A DNA stretch of 64,000 nucleotides from Streptomyces pristinaespiralis (GCF_001278075.1 NZ_CP011340.1:4278001-4342000), one strand, 5' to 3'. Shown: positions 17,783 to 26,877, counted from the first letter of the stretch. Notes: generated by a model not told the origin, from the letters alone. Program-made: numbers and translations.

Positions 17783-18571
17783 TCAGCGCGCCAGCGCCGC
17801 CGCGTCGCCCATCACCACCACCGGCCGCTCGGCCGGGTCCAGCCACCGCAGCAGTTCCTTCATCCGGCCGCGGGGCAGCGAGACGCAGCCCTGTGTCGGC
17901 CCGCCGTGGTCGACGTGGATCCAGATGCCGCCGCCCTTCCCGGCGCCGAGGGGACGGGTCCAGTCCAGGGGCGTGGTGCCGGGCCTGCGGTTGTAGTTGA
18001 CGGCCACGACGTGGTCGAAGGAACCGGCGAGCGGCTCCCCCTCGAACCCGCGCCCGCTGATGCTGAAGGCGGGCCCGCGGTCGTACGGGAGCTTCGTGCC
18101 CGGGTCGGGGAGTCTGCCACCGGCGTCGGTGAGCCCGAAGACGCCGACCGGAGAGCGCAGGTCGCCCTGGCGGTGGTCGTCCGTCCAGCCCTTGAGCGCG
18201 TTGTGCCCGTGCCACGGACCGGCCACGGGACGCCAGCCCTCCCCCGGCTCCCGCTCGTACAGCACGGCCGTGGCCCGGTTGGAATCCGGCTCCTTCCCCG
18301 TGACGACGACGGCCTGCAGTGCCTCCGCCGGGACCGCCGCGCGGGTCCTCGGCCCGAGACCGGGTATCTCCGCGGGCCTGACGGCCTGTGGCTCCGGCGC
18401 GGAACGTCCTGCTCGGCCGCTGCTCCCTGCGGGCCCCTGGTCCTGTCCGCCGGGCGCGGTGCTCGCGGTCCTGGACCGGTCCTCGACCGCGGTGTGCCCA
18501 CCGGCCGCCGTGCAGCCGGTGAGCAGCACGCCGGCGCAGGCGAGCAGGAGGAGGGTTCGGTTGGGGAGCAT
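17783..18571 (-). CDS. L,D-transpeptidase (YkuD-type) lipoprotein
   Basis: This 262-residue protein has a lipoprotein signal with lipobox LLTGC (Cys20) and a C-terminal catalytic region with the segment IHVDHGGPTQGCVSLP, where C229 is the expected nucleophile and upstream histidines assist. Such enzymes form 3-3 cross-links in peptidoglycan or attach proteins to it; the related murein-binding ErfK-type fold is also possible. It should sit on the outer face of the membrane. It is the third gene of a minus-strand unit after a SigE-family sigma factor and a membrane protein, with 11 bases to the upstream gene, suggesting it is a target of that sigma system. Confidence 0.85.
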   Translation of the reverse strand: MLPNRTLLLLACAGVLLTGCTAAGGHTAVEDRSRTASTAPGGQDQGPAGSSGRAGRSAPEPQAVRPAEIPGLGPRTRAAVPAEALQAVVVTGKEPDSNRATAVLYEREPGEGWRPVAGPWHGHNALKGWTDDHRQGDLRSPVGVFGLTDAGGRLPDPGTKLPYDRGPAFSISGRGFEGEPLAGSFDHVVAVNYNRRPGTTPLDWTRPLGAGKGGGIWIHVDHGGPTQGCVSLPRGRMKELLRWLDPAERPVVVMGDAAALAR

Positions 18572-18582
18572 GTACGGGCCTC

Positions 18583-19437
18583 TCAGTCCTCGGGTTGCAC
18601 GTGGTCGCCGTCCTGCCCGGGCGTGCTGCCCGGGGGCGGTGGCGTGGGTCCGGTGTCCGCCCCCGCCGGTACGAAACGGGCCCCGGCGATCATGTGGCGT
18701 GCTTCACCCAGGGCCCTGTCGGCGTCCTCGGCCAGGCACAGGTGTGCCGTGGCGAGCGGGTCCCCGGTGTTCGGGCCGCCGATGAGACCGCTGAGCGCCC
18801 GTACGCCGCCGATCGCGCGACAGCCGGGCGGGACGGTGCCCGATTCGTGCAGGACGGGCGGTCGCAGCGCCTTCTTGCCCAACGGTCCGGGTTGCTCCAC
18901 GGTCACGACGAGCAGCGCCCCTCCCCCCTTGAGCGTCTTCACCGGCGGACAGCCCCACGGGTCCCCGGAACAGGGCCGGTCATACGTGGCGAGCGGCTGT
19001 GTGGCGGCGTATCCACGGGCGGTCGCCTTCTGCCGGGGGTCCGCCTCCGCCTCGAGGAAGTCCCAGGAGGCCGGCAGGAGCAGGAGCAGACCGGCCGGCC
19101 CGTCGTGGCGGAGCTTCACCACGTGGGGGCCGGAGGGCGGGAGCGGAGCGGACGCGGCCGGGAGCGCGGACCCGCCGCCGCCCCCGGTGACACCGGGCAG
19201 CAGCGTCCCCGCGACGAGGAGGGCCGATACCGCGCCCGCCGCCGCTCCTGCGGCGCGGCGCGAGCGCCGACGACGGGCGACGCGCTCCCGTACCCGCTGC
19301 ATCCGCTCCGTGGGTGCGGGCAGCCGGGGCACCGCCCGCTCGAGCAGGATGCGCAGTTCGGACTCGTCCGCATCCACGGCGTCATTGCCGCCAGGCTGCT
19401 GACCTCCGGTGTCATCAGGGCCGGCCACAGCGCTCAC
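18583..19437 (-). CDS. Single-pass membrane protein, candidate anti-sigma factor
   Basis: This 284-residue protein has a cytoplasmic N-terminal part of about 60 residues with a predicted helix (DADESELRILLERAVPRLP) and a basic block RRRRSRR, then one membrane segment (about 61-82) and an external domain. The gene overlaps the sigma factor gene by 23 bases, which is the classical arrangement for a cognate regulator. No HxxxCxxC zinc motif is present, so it is not a zinc-type anti-sigma. The external domain contains Cys residues (for example GDPWGCPPVK and PPGCRAIGG) and could act as a sensor. Anti-sigma activity is inferred from context only. Confidence 0.72.
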   Translation of the reverse strand: MSAVAGPDDTGGQQPGGNDAVDADESELRILLERAVPRLPAPTERMQRVRERVARRRRSRRAAGAAAGAVSALLVAGTLLPGVTGGGGGSALPAASAPLPPSGPHVVKLRHDGPAGLLLLLPASWDFLEAEADPRQKATARGYAATQPLATYDRPCSGDPWGCPPVKTLKGGGALLVVTVEQPGPLGKKALRPPVLHESGTVPPGCRAIGGVRALSGLIGGPNTGDPLATAHLCLAEDADRALGEARHMIAGARFVPAGADTGPTPPPPGSTPGQDGDHVQPED

Positions 19438-19969
19438 CGCCTTCCACCAAGGCCGGCAGCGCGTCCCGAAGGGTGCGCAGCGCCTTGGCCGCCTGGCTCT
19501 TGACGGTGCCGGGGGCGCAGCCCAGGGCCGCCGCCGTGTCCTCGACGCTCAGGTCCTCGAAGTAGCGCAGCACCACCACGGCCCGCTGCCGCACGGGCAG
19601 CCGCCGTACGGCCGCGGCCAGCGACTGCTCCAGGTCCACGCCCTCGTACGCGTCCGTCTCCCCTGCCCGGTCCGGCAGCACGCCGTGCGGGACCTCGCCC
19701 CGCCAGCGTCTGCGCCACCAGGAGGCGTGGGTGTGGACAAGGGCCTTGCGGACGTACGCCTCCGGCCGGTCCCCCGCGATCCGGTGCCACTTCGGCCAGA
19801 CCCGTGCCAGCACGGTCTGCAGCAGGTCCTCCGCGAGGTGCGCGTCGCCGGTCAGCAGCCATGCCACCCGCAGCAGCCTGGGGCCGCGCGCGGCGACGAA
19901 CTCCTCGAAGTCGCGCTCGCCCCGCCCGCCGCGCATCCGTTCCCCGCCGTCCCGTTCGGTGTTCCACAC
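19415..19969 (-). CDS. SigE-family RNA polymerase sigma factor (ECF)
   Basis: This is a 184-residue ECF sigma factor with region 2 (about residues 15-85: FEEFVAARGPRLLRVAWLL, then LLQTVLARVWPKW) and region 4 (about 110-170: RRLPVRQRAVVVLRYFEDL, then TAAALGCAPGTVKSQAAKALRTL). The group is called the SigE family in annotation (SigE50 type), typical of Streptomyces. Downstream overlapping genes encode a membrane protein and an L,D-transpeptidase-like lipoprotein, so a cell-envelope signal is likely. The start at 19969 gives MWNTERDGGERMRGG; an internal ATG 11 codons later is also possible. Confidence 0.9.
   Translation of the reverse strand: MWNTERDGGERMRGGRGERDFEEFVAARGPRLLRVAWLLTGDAHLAEDLLQTVLARVWPKWHRIAGDRPEAYVRKALVHTHASWWRRRWRGEVPHGVLPDRAGETDAYEGVDLEQSLAAAVRRLPVRQRAVVVLRYFEDLSVEDTAAALGCAPGTVKSQAAKALRTLRDALPALVEGGERCGRP
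19732..19740 (+). other. Perfect DnaA box inside the sigma factor gene
   Basis: The 9-mer TGTGGACAA is the complement of TTGTCCACA, the preferred Streptomyces DnaA box. It is isolated and within coding sequence, so it could be chance. Confidence 0.35.
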
Positions 19970-20015
19970 CGGTTGAACGCTGTGGCGTCCTTGTCGGGTT
20001 GCCTCCGGACACGAA

Positions 20016-20051
20016 GAAGGGCCCCGGAACCATCAGGTTCCGGGGCCCTTC
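20016..20051 (-). terminator. aspS terminator
   Basis: A perfect 16-base stem (20016-20031 with 20036-20051) with loop atca lies 23 bases after the minus-strand aspS stop. It separates aspS from the sigma factor operon. Confidence 0.87.
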
Positions 20052-20074
20052 CTCGTGCGGTGCCGTGCGGGCCG

Positions 20075-21847
20075 CTACTCGCCGGACTTGGCGACCGGCT
20101 TGCGCAGCTGGATGTTCAGCTCGCGCAGACGGGCCTCGTCCAGCTCGGTGGGCGCGCCCATCAGCAGGTCCTGCGCGTTGCCGTTGAGCGGGAACGCGAT
20201 CGTCTCGCGGATGTTCGGCTCGTCGGCGAGCAGCATCACGATGCGGTCGATGCCGGGGGCGATGCCGCCGTGCGGCGGGGCGCCGTACTCGAAGGCGCGG
20301 AGCATGCCGGCGAACTCGTGCTCGACGGTCTCGCGGGAGTAGCCCGCGATCTCGAACGCCTTGAACATGATCTCGGGCTCGTGGTTCCGGATCGCGCCGG
20401 AGGACAGCTCGACACCGTTGCAGACGATGTCGTACTGCCAGCCGAGGATGTCCAGCGGGTCCTTCGTCTCCAGGGCCTCGAGGCCGCCCTGCGGCATCGA
20501 GAACGGGTTGTGCGAGAAGTCGATCTTGCCGGTCTCCTCGTCCCGCTCGTACATCGGGAAGTCGACGATCCAGCAGAAGCGGAAGACGTTCTCCTCGAAG
20601 TGGCCCGCACGCTTGGCGGCCTCGACGCGGACCGCGCCCATGATCTTCGAGACCTCGTCGAAGTCGCCCGCGCCGAAGAAGACCGCGTGGCCCGCGGCGA
20701 GCCCCAGGCGCTCGGTGAGGACCTTGACGTTCTCCTCGGTGAGGAACTTGGCGATGGGGCCGGTCAGGGCACCGTCGTTGCCGACGCGCACCCAGGCGAG
20801 GCCCTTGGCGCCCTGCTCGACGGCGTAGTCGCCGAGGCCGTCGAAGAACTTACGCGGCTGGTCGGCGGTGTCCGGCACGGCCAGGGCACGGACGTGCTTG
20901 CCGGCGAAGGCCTTGAACTCCGAGCCGGCGAAGACGTCGGAGATGTCGACGAGCTCCAGCTTGGCGCGCAGGTCCGGCTTGTCGGAGCCGTACTTCAGCA
21001 TCGCCTCGCGGAACGGGATCCGCGGGAAGGGCGAGGTGACGTGGCGGCCGCCGCCGAACTCCTCGAAGAGCTCCGTCATCAGCTTCTCGATCGGCTGGAA
21101 GACGTCCTCCTGCTCGACGAAGCTCATCTCGACGTCGAGCTGGTAGAACTCGCCGGGGGAGCGGTCGGCACGGGCGTCCTCGTCGCGGAAGCACGGCGCG
21201 ATCTGGAAGTAGCGGTCGAAGCCGGAGATCATCAGCAGCTGCTTGAACTGCTGCGGGGCCTGCGGCAGCGCGTAGAACTTGCCCGGGTTGAGGCGGGAGG
21301 GCACCACGAAGTCGCGGGCGCCCTCGGGGGACGTCGCGGCGAGGATCGGGGTCGCCATCTCGTTGAAGCCGAGCGCGGTCATCTTGTGCCGGATGGCGGA
21401 GATGACCGCGGTGCGCAGCATGATGTTGCGGTGCATGCGCTCGCGGCGCAGGTCGAGGAAGCGGTACTCCAGCCGGCGCTCCTCGTTCACACCGTCGTCG
21501 GTGTTGACGGTGAACGGAAGCTGCTTGGCCGCGCCCAGGATCTCGACCTCGGCGGCCTCGACCTCGATCTCGCCGGTCGGCAGGTCCGGGTTGACGTTCT
21601 CGGCGCCGCGGGAGACGACCTTGCCGTCGACGCGGACGACGGTCTCCTTCGTCAGCTTGTCGAGCACCTCCGCGGCCTTCGTGCCGGGCCGGGCGACGAG
21701 CTGCGTGATGCCGTAGTGGTCGCGCAGATCGATGAAGAGGATGCCGCCCAGGTCTCGGCGATTGTGCAGCCAGCCGCTCAGCCGGACGTCGGCTCCGACG
21801 TCAGAGGCGCGGAGCTCGCCGCAGGTGTGGGACCTGTACCGATGCAT
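20075..21847 (-). CDS. aspS: Aspartyl-tRNA synthetase
   Basis: This 590-residue class IIb synthetase has an N-terminal OB-fold anticodon domain (about 1-105, including [15 protein letters not shown]), the class II catalytic domain with motif 2 around [20 protein letters not shown], and the motif 3 region ending [14 protein letters not shown]. The large insertion (GAD-type domain, about 295-420) marks the bacterial type. It charges tRNA-Asp; in bacteria that use the amidotransferase route it may also charge tRNA-Asn. It is monocistronic, with its own terminator downstream and the divergent SpoIIE gene upstream. Confidence 0.97.
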   Translation of the reverse strand: MHRYRSHTCGELRASDVGADVRLSGWLHNRRDLGGILFIDLRDHYGITQLVARPGTKAAEVLDKLTKETVVRVDGKVVSRGAENVNPDLPTGEIEVEAAEVEILGAAKQLPFTVNTDDGVNEERRLEYRFLDLRRERMHRNIMLRTAVISAIRHKMTALGFNEMATPILAATSPEGARDFVVPSRLNPGKFYALPQAPQQFKQLLMISGFDRYFQIAPCFRDEDARADRSPGEFYQLDVEMSFVEQEDVFQPIEKLMTELFEEFGGGRHVTSPFPRIPFREAMLKYGSDKPDLRAKLELVDISDVFAGSEFKAFAGKHVRALAVPDTADQPRKFFDGLGDYAVEQGAKGLAWVRVGNDGALTGPIAKFLTEENVKVLTERLGLAAGHAVFFGAGDFDEVSKIMGAVRVEAAKRAGHFEENVFRFCWIVDFPMYERDEETGKIDFSHNPFSMPQGGLEALETKDPLDILGWQYDIVCNGVELSSGAIRNHEPEIMFKAFEIAGYSRETVEHEFAGMLRAFEYGAPPHGGIAPGIDRIVMLLADEPNIRETIAFPLNGNAQDLLMGAPTELDEARLRELNIQLRKPVAKSGE

Positions 21848-21986
21848 CGTCGTTCATCCAGTCTTAGCGGTTAGGGGTGGGCACAACCGTTGCAAGGTTA
21901 CCGCCCGGCCTCCCCGCCGCCCATTGACATAGACGCGACAGCCTCCCGGCACGTCATAACCGCGATGATCGGAATAAAGTGAACCA

Positions 21987-24113
21987 ATGGGCACGGAGGA
22001 TGTTCTTGCCGCGATCGCGACCGGCGTATGGCGATGGGACACCACGTCGGGCACGGTCACCCTCGACGCCGAGGCCGCCCGGTTGATCGATCTCCCCGCC
22101 GGAGCCGGTGAGGCTCCCGCATCCGCCGTACGCGCCCGCTTCCACCCCGTCGACTGGGGCGAGATCAACGGCGTCATCTCCGTGGCCGTCGCCGAGGGCA
22201 CCCTCGCAGAGGCCAGGCTCCGGGTCGTGGACGGAAGCGGGCGGGTGCTGCGCACGGTCCGCAGCCGCACCAAGCCGCGCGCGGAGGGCGAGGGCTACGT
22301 GCTCGTGGGCACCCTCCAGGAGGTGGCGGAGCCCCATCCGGGCACGACGGCCGCCAAGACCCCGGTCACCGGCGACTGGCGGCGGCACCGTGAGGCGTTC
22401 CTGCTGGACGCGGGCCGCGCCCTCGCGGAGGCCCGGTCCACGGCCGAGGTGCTGCGGGTCGCCTCCTCCCTGTCCATGCCCGGCTTCTCGCCGGACGGCC
22501 TGGCGGTCTTCGGAGTGGCCGGCGACCATCTGACGATCACCGGCCACCACGGGCACAGCGCGGAGGACGAGCAGCCGTTCACGGACCTGCCGTTGGACAC
22601 CGCCTATCCGGCCGCCGAAGTGGTGCGCACGGGCCGTGCGGTCTATCTGCCGACACCGGGCGACTACCGCCGTCGCTACCCCGTCACCTGGCCCCTGGCC
22701 CGGCGCTTCGGCCGCAGGTCCTGGGCGTTCCTGCCCCTGATCGTCGCCGGCCGGACCATGGGCGCCTGGATGGCGGCCTTCCGCCACCCGGTCGCCTTCA
22801 CGCCCGACGAGCGCTCCGTCCTCACCACGGTCGCCCGGATGCTCGCCCAGGCGCTGGCGCGCGCCGAGGTCGCGGAGACCGAGCGAGAGCTCTCGCTCGG
22901 ACTGCAGCGTTCGATGATGCCGCAGCTCGGCCCGGAGATCCCGGGCATGGCGGTGGCCGCACGGTACGTGCCGACCGGCGGCGGACTCCAGGTCGGCGGC
23001 GACTGGTACGACATGATCCCGCTCCCCTCCGGGCGCACCGCCCTGGTCATCGGGGACGTCCAGGGACACGACGTACGGGCCGCCGGGCTGATGGGTCAGC
23101 TGCGTATCGCCCTGCGCGCGTACGCCTCGGAGGGCCATCGGCCGGACGCCGTCCTCTCGCGGGCCTCCCGGTTCCTGCACGGCATCACCGACACCTACGC
23201 GGAGGGCGACTGCTCGAGCCCCCGCTTCGCGACCTGCCTCTATCTGGAGGTCGACCCGGCCACCGGCCTGGTCGAGATCGCCCGCGCCGGGCACCCCGAG
23301 CCGGCCGTGCGGACCTCGGACGGCACCGTGCTGCTGCGCCCCACCGAGGGCGGGCTTCCGCTGGGCATCGACCCGGACACCGACTACCCGACGACCCGGT
23401 TCCTGCTGGAGCCCGGCGAGACGCTGATGATCTGCACGGACGGCCTCCTCGAGACCGGCGGGCACGACCTCGACACCGGCTGGGCCAGACTGCGCGGCGT
23501 CCTGGAGGAGCACTCCGGCAAGTCGCTGGAGGACCTCGCCGACGACCTGGTGCAGGCCGTTCACGGGCCGTCGTCCCACTACACGACCGGGCCGCTCGCC
23601 GACCGGCGCGAGGACGACATCGCGCTGGTGCTGCTGTGCCGGGAGGGACACCCGTCCCGCCCCGCCCCGCGCCGTACCGCGATGGCCGTCGCCCAGGCAC
23701 AGCCGGAGCGGATCGCGGCCGCCCGGCACCATCTGCGCGAACTGCTCCACGACTGGCAGGACACGGAACAGATCGACTCCGCGGTCCTGATGGTCTCGGA
23801 GATGGTCACGAACGTGCTGGTCCACACCGACGGCGACGCGCTCATCGTCGCCGAGGTGGCACACGGCGCCCCGGACCGGCGGCTGCGCGTGGAGGTCACG
23901 GATTCAAGCGACGAGCTGCCCCACCGCCGCCGCCCCGGCGAGATGGCCTCCTCGGGACGCGGACTGCTGCTGATGGAGATGCTGGCGGACAACTGGGGCG
24001 TGGACCCGAGGGGCGAGGGCAAGTCGATCTGGTTCGAGCTCTACGAGCCGGGCGAGCCGGCCGCACCCGGTGACGGCCCGGGCCCGCCCATCTCGCCGGT
24101 CCCGGTGCCGTAG
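21987..24113 (+). CDS. SpoIIE-type PP2C phosphatase with GAF/PAS sensor and HATPase kinase domain
   Basis: This 708-residue protein combines a PAS-like N-terminus (about 1-100), a GAF-like domain (about 130-300), a SpoIIE/RsbU PP2C phosphatase (about 310-545) and a C-terminal HATPase_c anti-sigma kinase-like domain (about 570-690). The phosphatase metal ligands are visible in VGGDWYDMI and GDVQGHD, and the ATPase N-box and G-box in MVSEMVTNVLVHT and SSGRGLLLMEML. Such proteins control anti-anti-sigma factors in response to signals. No partner antagonist genes are adjacent, so its target must be elsewhere. It overlaps the convergent permease gene by 73 bases. Confidence 0.92.
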   Translation: MGTEDVLAAIATGVWRWDTTSGTVTLDAEAARLIDLPAGAGEAPASAVRARFHPVDWGEINGVISVAVAEGTLAEARLRVVDGSGRVLRTVRSRTKPRAEGEGYVLVGTLQEVAEPHPGTTAAKTPVTGDWRRHREAFLLDAGRALAEARSTAEVLRVASSLSMPGFSPDGLAVFGVAGDHLTITGHHGHSAEDEQPFTDLPLDTAYPAAEVVRTGRAVYLPTPGDYRRRYPVTWPLARRFGRRSWAFLPLIVAGRTMGAWMAAFRHPVAFTPDERSVLTTVARMLAQALARAEVAETERELSLGLQRSMMPQLGPEIPGMAVAARYVPTGGGLQVGGDWYDMIPLPSGRTALVIGDVQGHDVRAAGLMGQLRIALRAYASEGHRPDAVLSRASRFLHGITDTYAEGDCSSPRFATCLYLEVDPATGLVEIARAGHPEPAVRTSDGTVLLRPTEGGLPLGIDPDTDYPTTRFLLEPGETLMICTDGLLETGGHDLDTGWARLRGVLEEHSGKSLEDLADDLVQAVHGPSSHYTTGPLADRREDDIALVLLCREGHPSRPAPRRTAMAVAQAQPERIAAARHHLRELLHDWQDTEQIDSAVLMVSEMVTNVLVHTDGDALIVAEVAHGAPDRRLRVEVTDSSDELPHRRRPGEMASSGRGLLLMEMLADNWGVDPRGEGKSIWFELYEPGEPAAPGDGPGPPISPVPVP

Positions 24114-25141
24114 CGCGCCCGGAGCTCGCGGACGGCGCCGAACACGGCGGCGGTCACGGGCACGGCGAGAAGCATCCCGAGGACGCCGGCGAGGCTCGCC
24201 CCCGCCGTGATCGCCAGCAGTACCACCGCGGGATGCATATGGACGGTACGGCTCTGGATCATCGGCTGGAGCACATGCCCCTCCAGGACCTGCACGGCCA
24301 GCACCACCCCCAACGCCCACAGGGCGATGACGAACCCCCGGTCGGCGAGAGCGACAAGGACGGCGACCGCGCCGGAGATGAACGCCCCGAGATAGGGGAT
24401 GTAGGCGCCCACGAAGACGAGCGCGCCGAGTCCGACCGCCCCGGGCACCCGAAGGACCAGCAGGCCGAGTGTGATGCACAGGGCGTCGATCAGCGCGATG
24501 AACGTCGTCCCGCGCATGAAGCCCTCGACGCCGCGGAAGGCACGGCGCGCGATGGCCTCGACGAGCTCGCCGCCGTCACCCGGCGCGACGGAGCGCAGCG
24601 CCCCGACGGCCCGGTCGGAGTCCCGCAGGAAGAAGAAGATCAGCAACAGCGCCAGGACGGCGATCGCGATCATCTCGCTGACCACGCTCAGCCCGGAGAT
24701 CACACCGGAGGCCGCCGTGCCGCCGAACTTGCCGAGCAGTTCCCTGGCGTTCGACGCCAGATCGTCGAGCGAGGTCCCGGCGGCTCCGAAGTGCCGTGAG
24801 AGGTCGGACGCGGCCTGCCGCAGGGAGGCGACGATCTGGTCACCGGTCTCGATCAGCGCGCTGACGACGATGTAGACCGCGCCCCCGACCACGGCGACGA
24901 CGGCGACGCAGGTGAGTCCCGCGGCCAGCGACTGCTGCACCTTCATCCGGAGCAGCCGCCGGTACAGCGGCCCCAGCAGCGCGGTCCCGAGCAGGGCGAG
25001 GAGCACGGGCGTCACGGCCGTCTGGAACCTGACGACGAGCCAGATCCCGACGGCCGCGACCCCGGTGACGAGCAGCGCGACGGCGCACCAGGCGGCGAGG
25101 CGCTTCATGGGCTCGGGCAGCAGCGGCTTCGACTGGGGCAC
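24041..25141 (-). CDS. AI-2E family transporter
   Basis: This polytopic protein of about 366 residues has the AI-2E-family layout: paired N-terminal membrane segments, a soluble helical insert (about residues 90-170) and a C-terminal block that includes PGAVGLGALVFVGAYIPYLGAFISG and a final LEGHVLQPMIQSRTVHMHP. Members export autoinducer-like molecules or act as Na+/H+ antiporters; the substrate is unknown. The GTG at 25141 has ggtgggg upstream, but ATG 25108 or a start further upstream at 25210 is possible. Its 3' end overlaps the SpoIIE gene by 73 bases tail to tail. Confidence 0.85.
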   Translation of the reverse strand: MPQSKPLLPEPMKRLAAWCAVALLVTGVAAVGIWLVVRFQTAVTPVLLALLGTALLGPLYRRLLRMKVQQSLAAGLTCVAVVAVVGGAVYIVVSALIETGDQIVASLRQAASDLSRHFGAAGTSLDDLASNARELLGKFGGTAASGVISGLSVVSEMIAIAVLALLLIFFFLRDSDRAVGALRSVAPGDGGELVEAIARRAFRGVEGFMRGTTFIALIDALCITLGLLVLRVPGAVGLGALVFVGAYIPYLGAFISGAVAVLVALADRGFVIALWALGVVLAVQVLEGHVLQPMIQSRTVHMHPAVVLLAITAGASLAGVLGMLLAVPVTAAVFGAVRELRARYGTGTGEMGGPGPSPGAAGSPGS

Positions 25142-25267
25142 AGCCCCACCCGACCACGGCCGCCCGACCCCGTCCCGCCCATCCGGTCCGCACGGGTGAC
25201 GCCCCGTCAAACGGACGGCGGGGCCTCGTGAGCGGGCAGCCCGGAGGTCGGCGGGTCCGTCGGGCGG

Positions 25268-26224
25268 CTACATGCCGTGGACCGCCGGGACGGTGCCGAG
25301 ACGGCCCCGCTGGAAGTCCTCGAAGGCTTGCCGCAGCTCCTGCTCGGTGTTCATCACGAACGGACCGTAGTGCGCCATCGGCTCCCTGATCGGCTGTCCG
25401 CCGAGCAGCACGATCTCCAGGTCCGGCGTGTTCGAGTCCTGCGACTCGTCCGCACGCACGGTCAGCGATCCGCCGTCGCCGAAGACGGCCGTCTGCCCCG
25501 TCCGCACCGGCCGCAGCTCCCGCCCGACGGCGCCGCGGCCCGCGAGGACGTACGCGAGGCCGTTGAAGTCCTCACGCCACGGCAGGGTGATCTCCGCACC
25601 CGGGGCCAGGGTCGCGTGGACCATCGTGATGGGGGTGTGCGTGATCCCGGGGCCCTCATGGCCGCCGAGCTCGCCCGCGATCACCCGGAGCAGGGCGCCG
25701 CCGTCGGGGGAGGTCAGCAGGCGCACATGGCCGCCGCGGATGTCCTGGTAGCGCGGGTCCATCATCTTGTCGCGCGCGGGCAGGTTCACCCACAGCTGGA
25801 GGCCGTGGAACAGCCCTCCCGAGGTCACCAGCTGCTCCGGCGGGGCCTCGATGTGGAGCAGGCCGCTGCCGGCGGTCATCCACTGCGTGTCGCCGTTCTG
25901 GATGGTTCCGCCGCCACCGTTGCTGTCCTGGTGCACGAAGGTGCCGTCGATCAGGTACGTGACCGTCTCGAAGCCGCGGTGCGGGTGCCAGGGCGTGCCC
26001 TTCGGCTCGCCGGGCGCGTACTCCACCTCGCCCATCTGGTCCATCATGATGAACGGGTCGAGGTACTGGTAGTTGATCCCGGCGAACGCGCGCCGCACCG
26101 GGAAACCCTCCCCCTCGAAGCCGCTCGGGGCCGTGGTCACGGCCAGCACGGGCCGCGGGAGCGCCTCGGCGGGCGCGGCGACGCGCGGCAGGGTGATCGG
26201 GTTCTCGACAGTCACTGCGGGCAT
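25268..26224 (-). CDS. Pirin family protein
   Basis: This 318-residue bicupin has the metal-binding set of pirin-type quercetinases: H80 and H82 in WHPHRGFET, and H124 and E126 in LLHIEAP. It begins at ATG 26224 with a strong aaggaggt ribosome binding site; longer frames upstream are excluded by that site. Members bind Fe and can have quercetin 2,3-dioxygenase activity or modulate metabolic enzymes. It is monocistronic. A 15-base site upstream (26253-26267) is nearly identical to one before the flavin monooxygenase at 168, suggesting shared control by a redox- or phenolic-sensing repressor. Confidence 0.93.
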   Translation of the reverse strand: MPAVTVENPITLPRVAAPAEALPRPVLAVTTAPSGFEGEGFPVRRAFAGINYQYLDPFIMMDQMGEVEYAPGEPKGTPWHPHRGFETVTYLIDGTFVHQDSNGGGGTIQNGDTQWMTAGSGLLHIEAPPEQLVTSGGLFHGLQLWVNLPARDKMMDPRYQDIRGGHVRLLTSPDGGALLRVIAGELGGHEGPGITHTPITMVHATLAPGAEITLPWREDFNGLAYVLAGRGAVGRELRPVRTGQTAVFGDGGSLTVRADESQDSNTPDLEIVLLGGQPIREPMAHYGPFVMNTEQELRQAFEDFQRGRLGTVPAVHGM

Positions 26225-26252
26225 GGCGGGACCTCCTTGTGCGACGACTTTA

Positions 26253-26267
26253 GTTGAACAATGAACT
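26253..26267 (+). promoter_or_regulatory. Candidate operator of the pirin gene
   Basis: The site GTTGAACAATGAACT lies about 28 bases before the pirin start. It matches the minus-strand site at 131-145 at 13 of 15 positions, an improbable coincidence in such GC-rich DNA. It resembles MarR-type palindromes in size and in A/T-rich half-sites. Confidence 0.45.
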
Positions 26268-26289
26268 TTCTGCCACCACAAACGGAGAA

Positions 26290-26315
26290 CGCCCGGGAGG
26301 AATTCCTCCCGGGCG
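26290..26315. terminator. 26-base perfect palindrome, likely SseB gene terminator
   Basis: Positions 26290-26315 form a perfect palindrome (arm starting cgcccgggagga), giving an 11-bp hairpin with loop aatt. It lies about 60 bases after the minus-strand stop at 26376 and before the pirin promoter. Confidence 0.7.
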
Positions 26316-26375
26316 CGAAAACGGGGCGCGACCACGGCCCGCGGTGGGCCACCGACGTGCGCGGAGCGGTGACGG

Positions 26376-26828
26376 CTAGCCGTACATCCGCCGCATCGCG
26401 AAGTCGACCATCTGCTCGACGGCCTTCGCGTCGAAGACCATCCGGTGGTCGCCCTCCATGTCCAGCACGAAGCCGTAGCCCGTCGGCAGCAGGTCGATCA
26501 CCTCGGCACCCGTGATCACGAAGTACTTCGACTCCTTGCCGGCGTACCGGCGCAGCTCCTTGAGCGAGGTGAACATCGGGATCACCGGCTGCTGCGTGTT
26601 GTGCAGGGCCAGGAATCCCGGGTTGTCGCCACGCGGGCAGTAGACCTTCGACGTGGCGAAGATCTGCTGGAAGTCCTCGGCCGCCATCGACCCCGTCGTG
26701 AACGCCCGCACCGCGTCGGCCAGCGACGGCGGCGACGGCTCCGGGTACAGAGGCTGCTCCCCGTAGGAGGGCTGCTGAGGCACGTACTGCTGCTGCTGAG
26801 CGCCCGGGGTCTGGTCGTAGCCGTACAT
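26376..26828 (-). CDS. SseB domain protein
   Basis: This 150-residue protein has a Gln/Pro/Tyr-rich N-terminal tail (MYGYDQTPGAQQQQY) followed by an SseB N-terminal-like domain (about 36-150), including the pattern PIPMFTSLKELRRYAGKESKYFVITGAEVIDLLPTG in shortened form at residues 80-115. The domain is common in actinobacteria as a small cytoplasmic protein of unknown role, sometimes linked to type VII secretion. No ribosome binding site is evident before the ATG, so the transcript may be leaderless. It is divergent from the acyl-CoA dehydrogenase gene. Confidence 0.82.
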   Translation of the reverse strand: MYGYDQTPGAQQQQYVPQQPSYGEQPLYPEPSPPSLADAVRAFTTGSMAAEDFQQIFATSKVYCPRGDNPGFLALHNTQQPVIPMFTSLKELRRYAGKESKYFVITGAEVIDLLPTGYGFVLDMEGDHRMVFDAKAVEQMVDFAMRRMYG

Positions 26829-26877
26829 GCCCGCAAGAGTAACGAGTCACAGTTGCCCCGATAGGGGTTGCATCTTA

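Noticed and set aside
21954..23864. Long frame antisense to the SpoIIE-type gene
   Set aside because: It has no family motifs, and the sense strand shows a full multi-domain phosphatase.
26290..26315. Palindrome with EcoRI and SmaI sites as a cloning scar
   Set aside because: It lies correctly downstream of a stop codon as a transcription terminator, and the surrounding sequence is normal chromosome.
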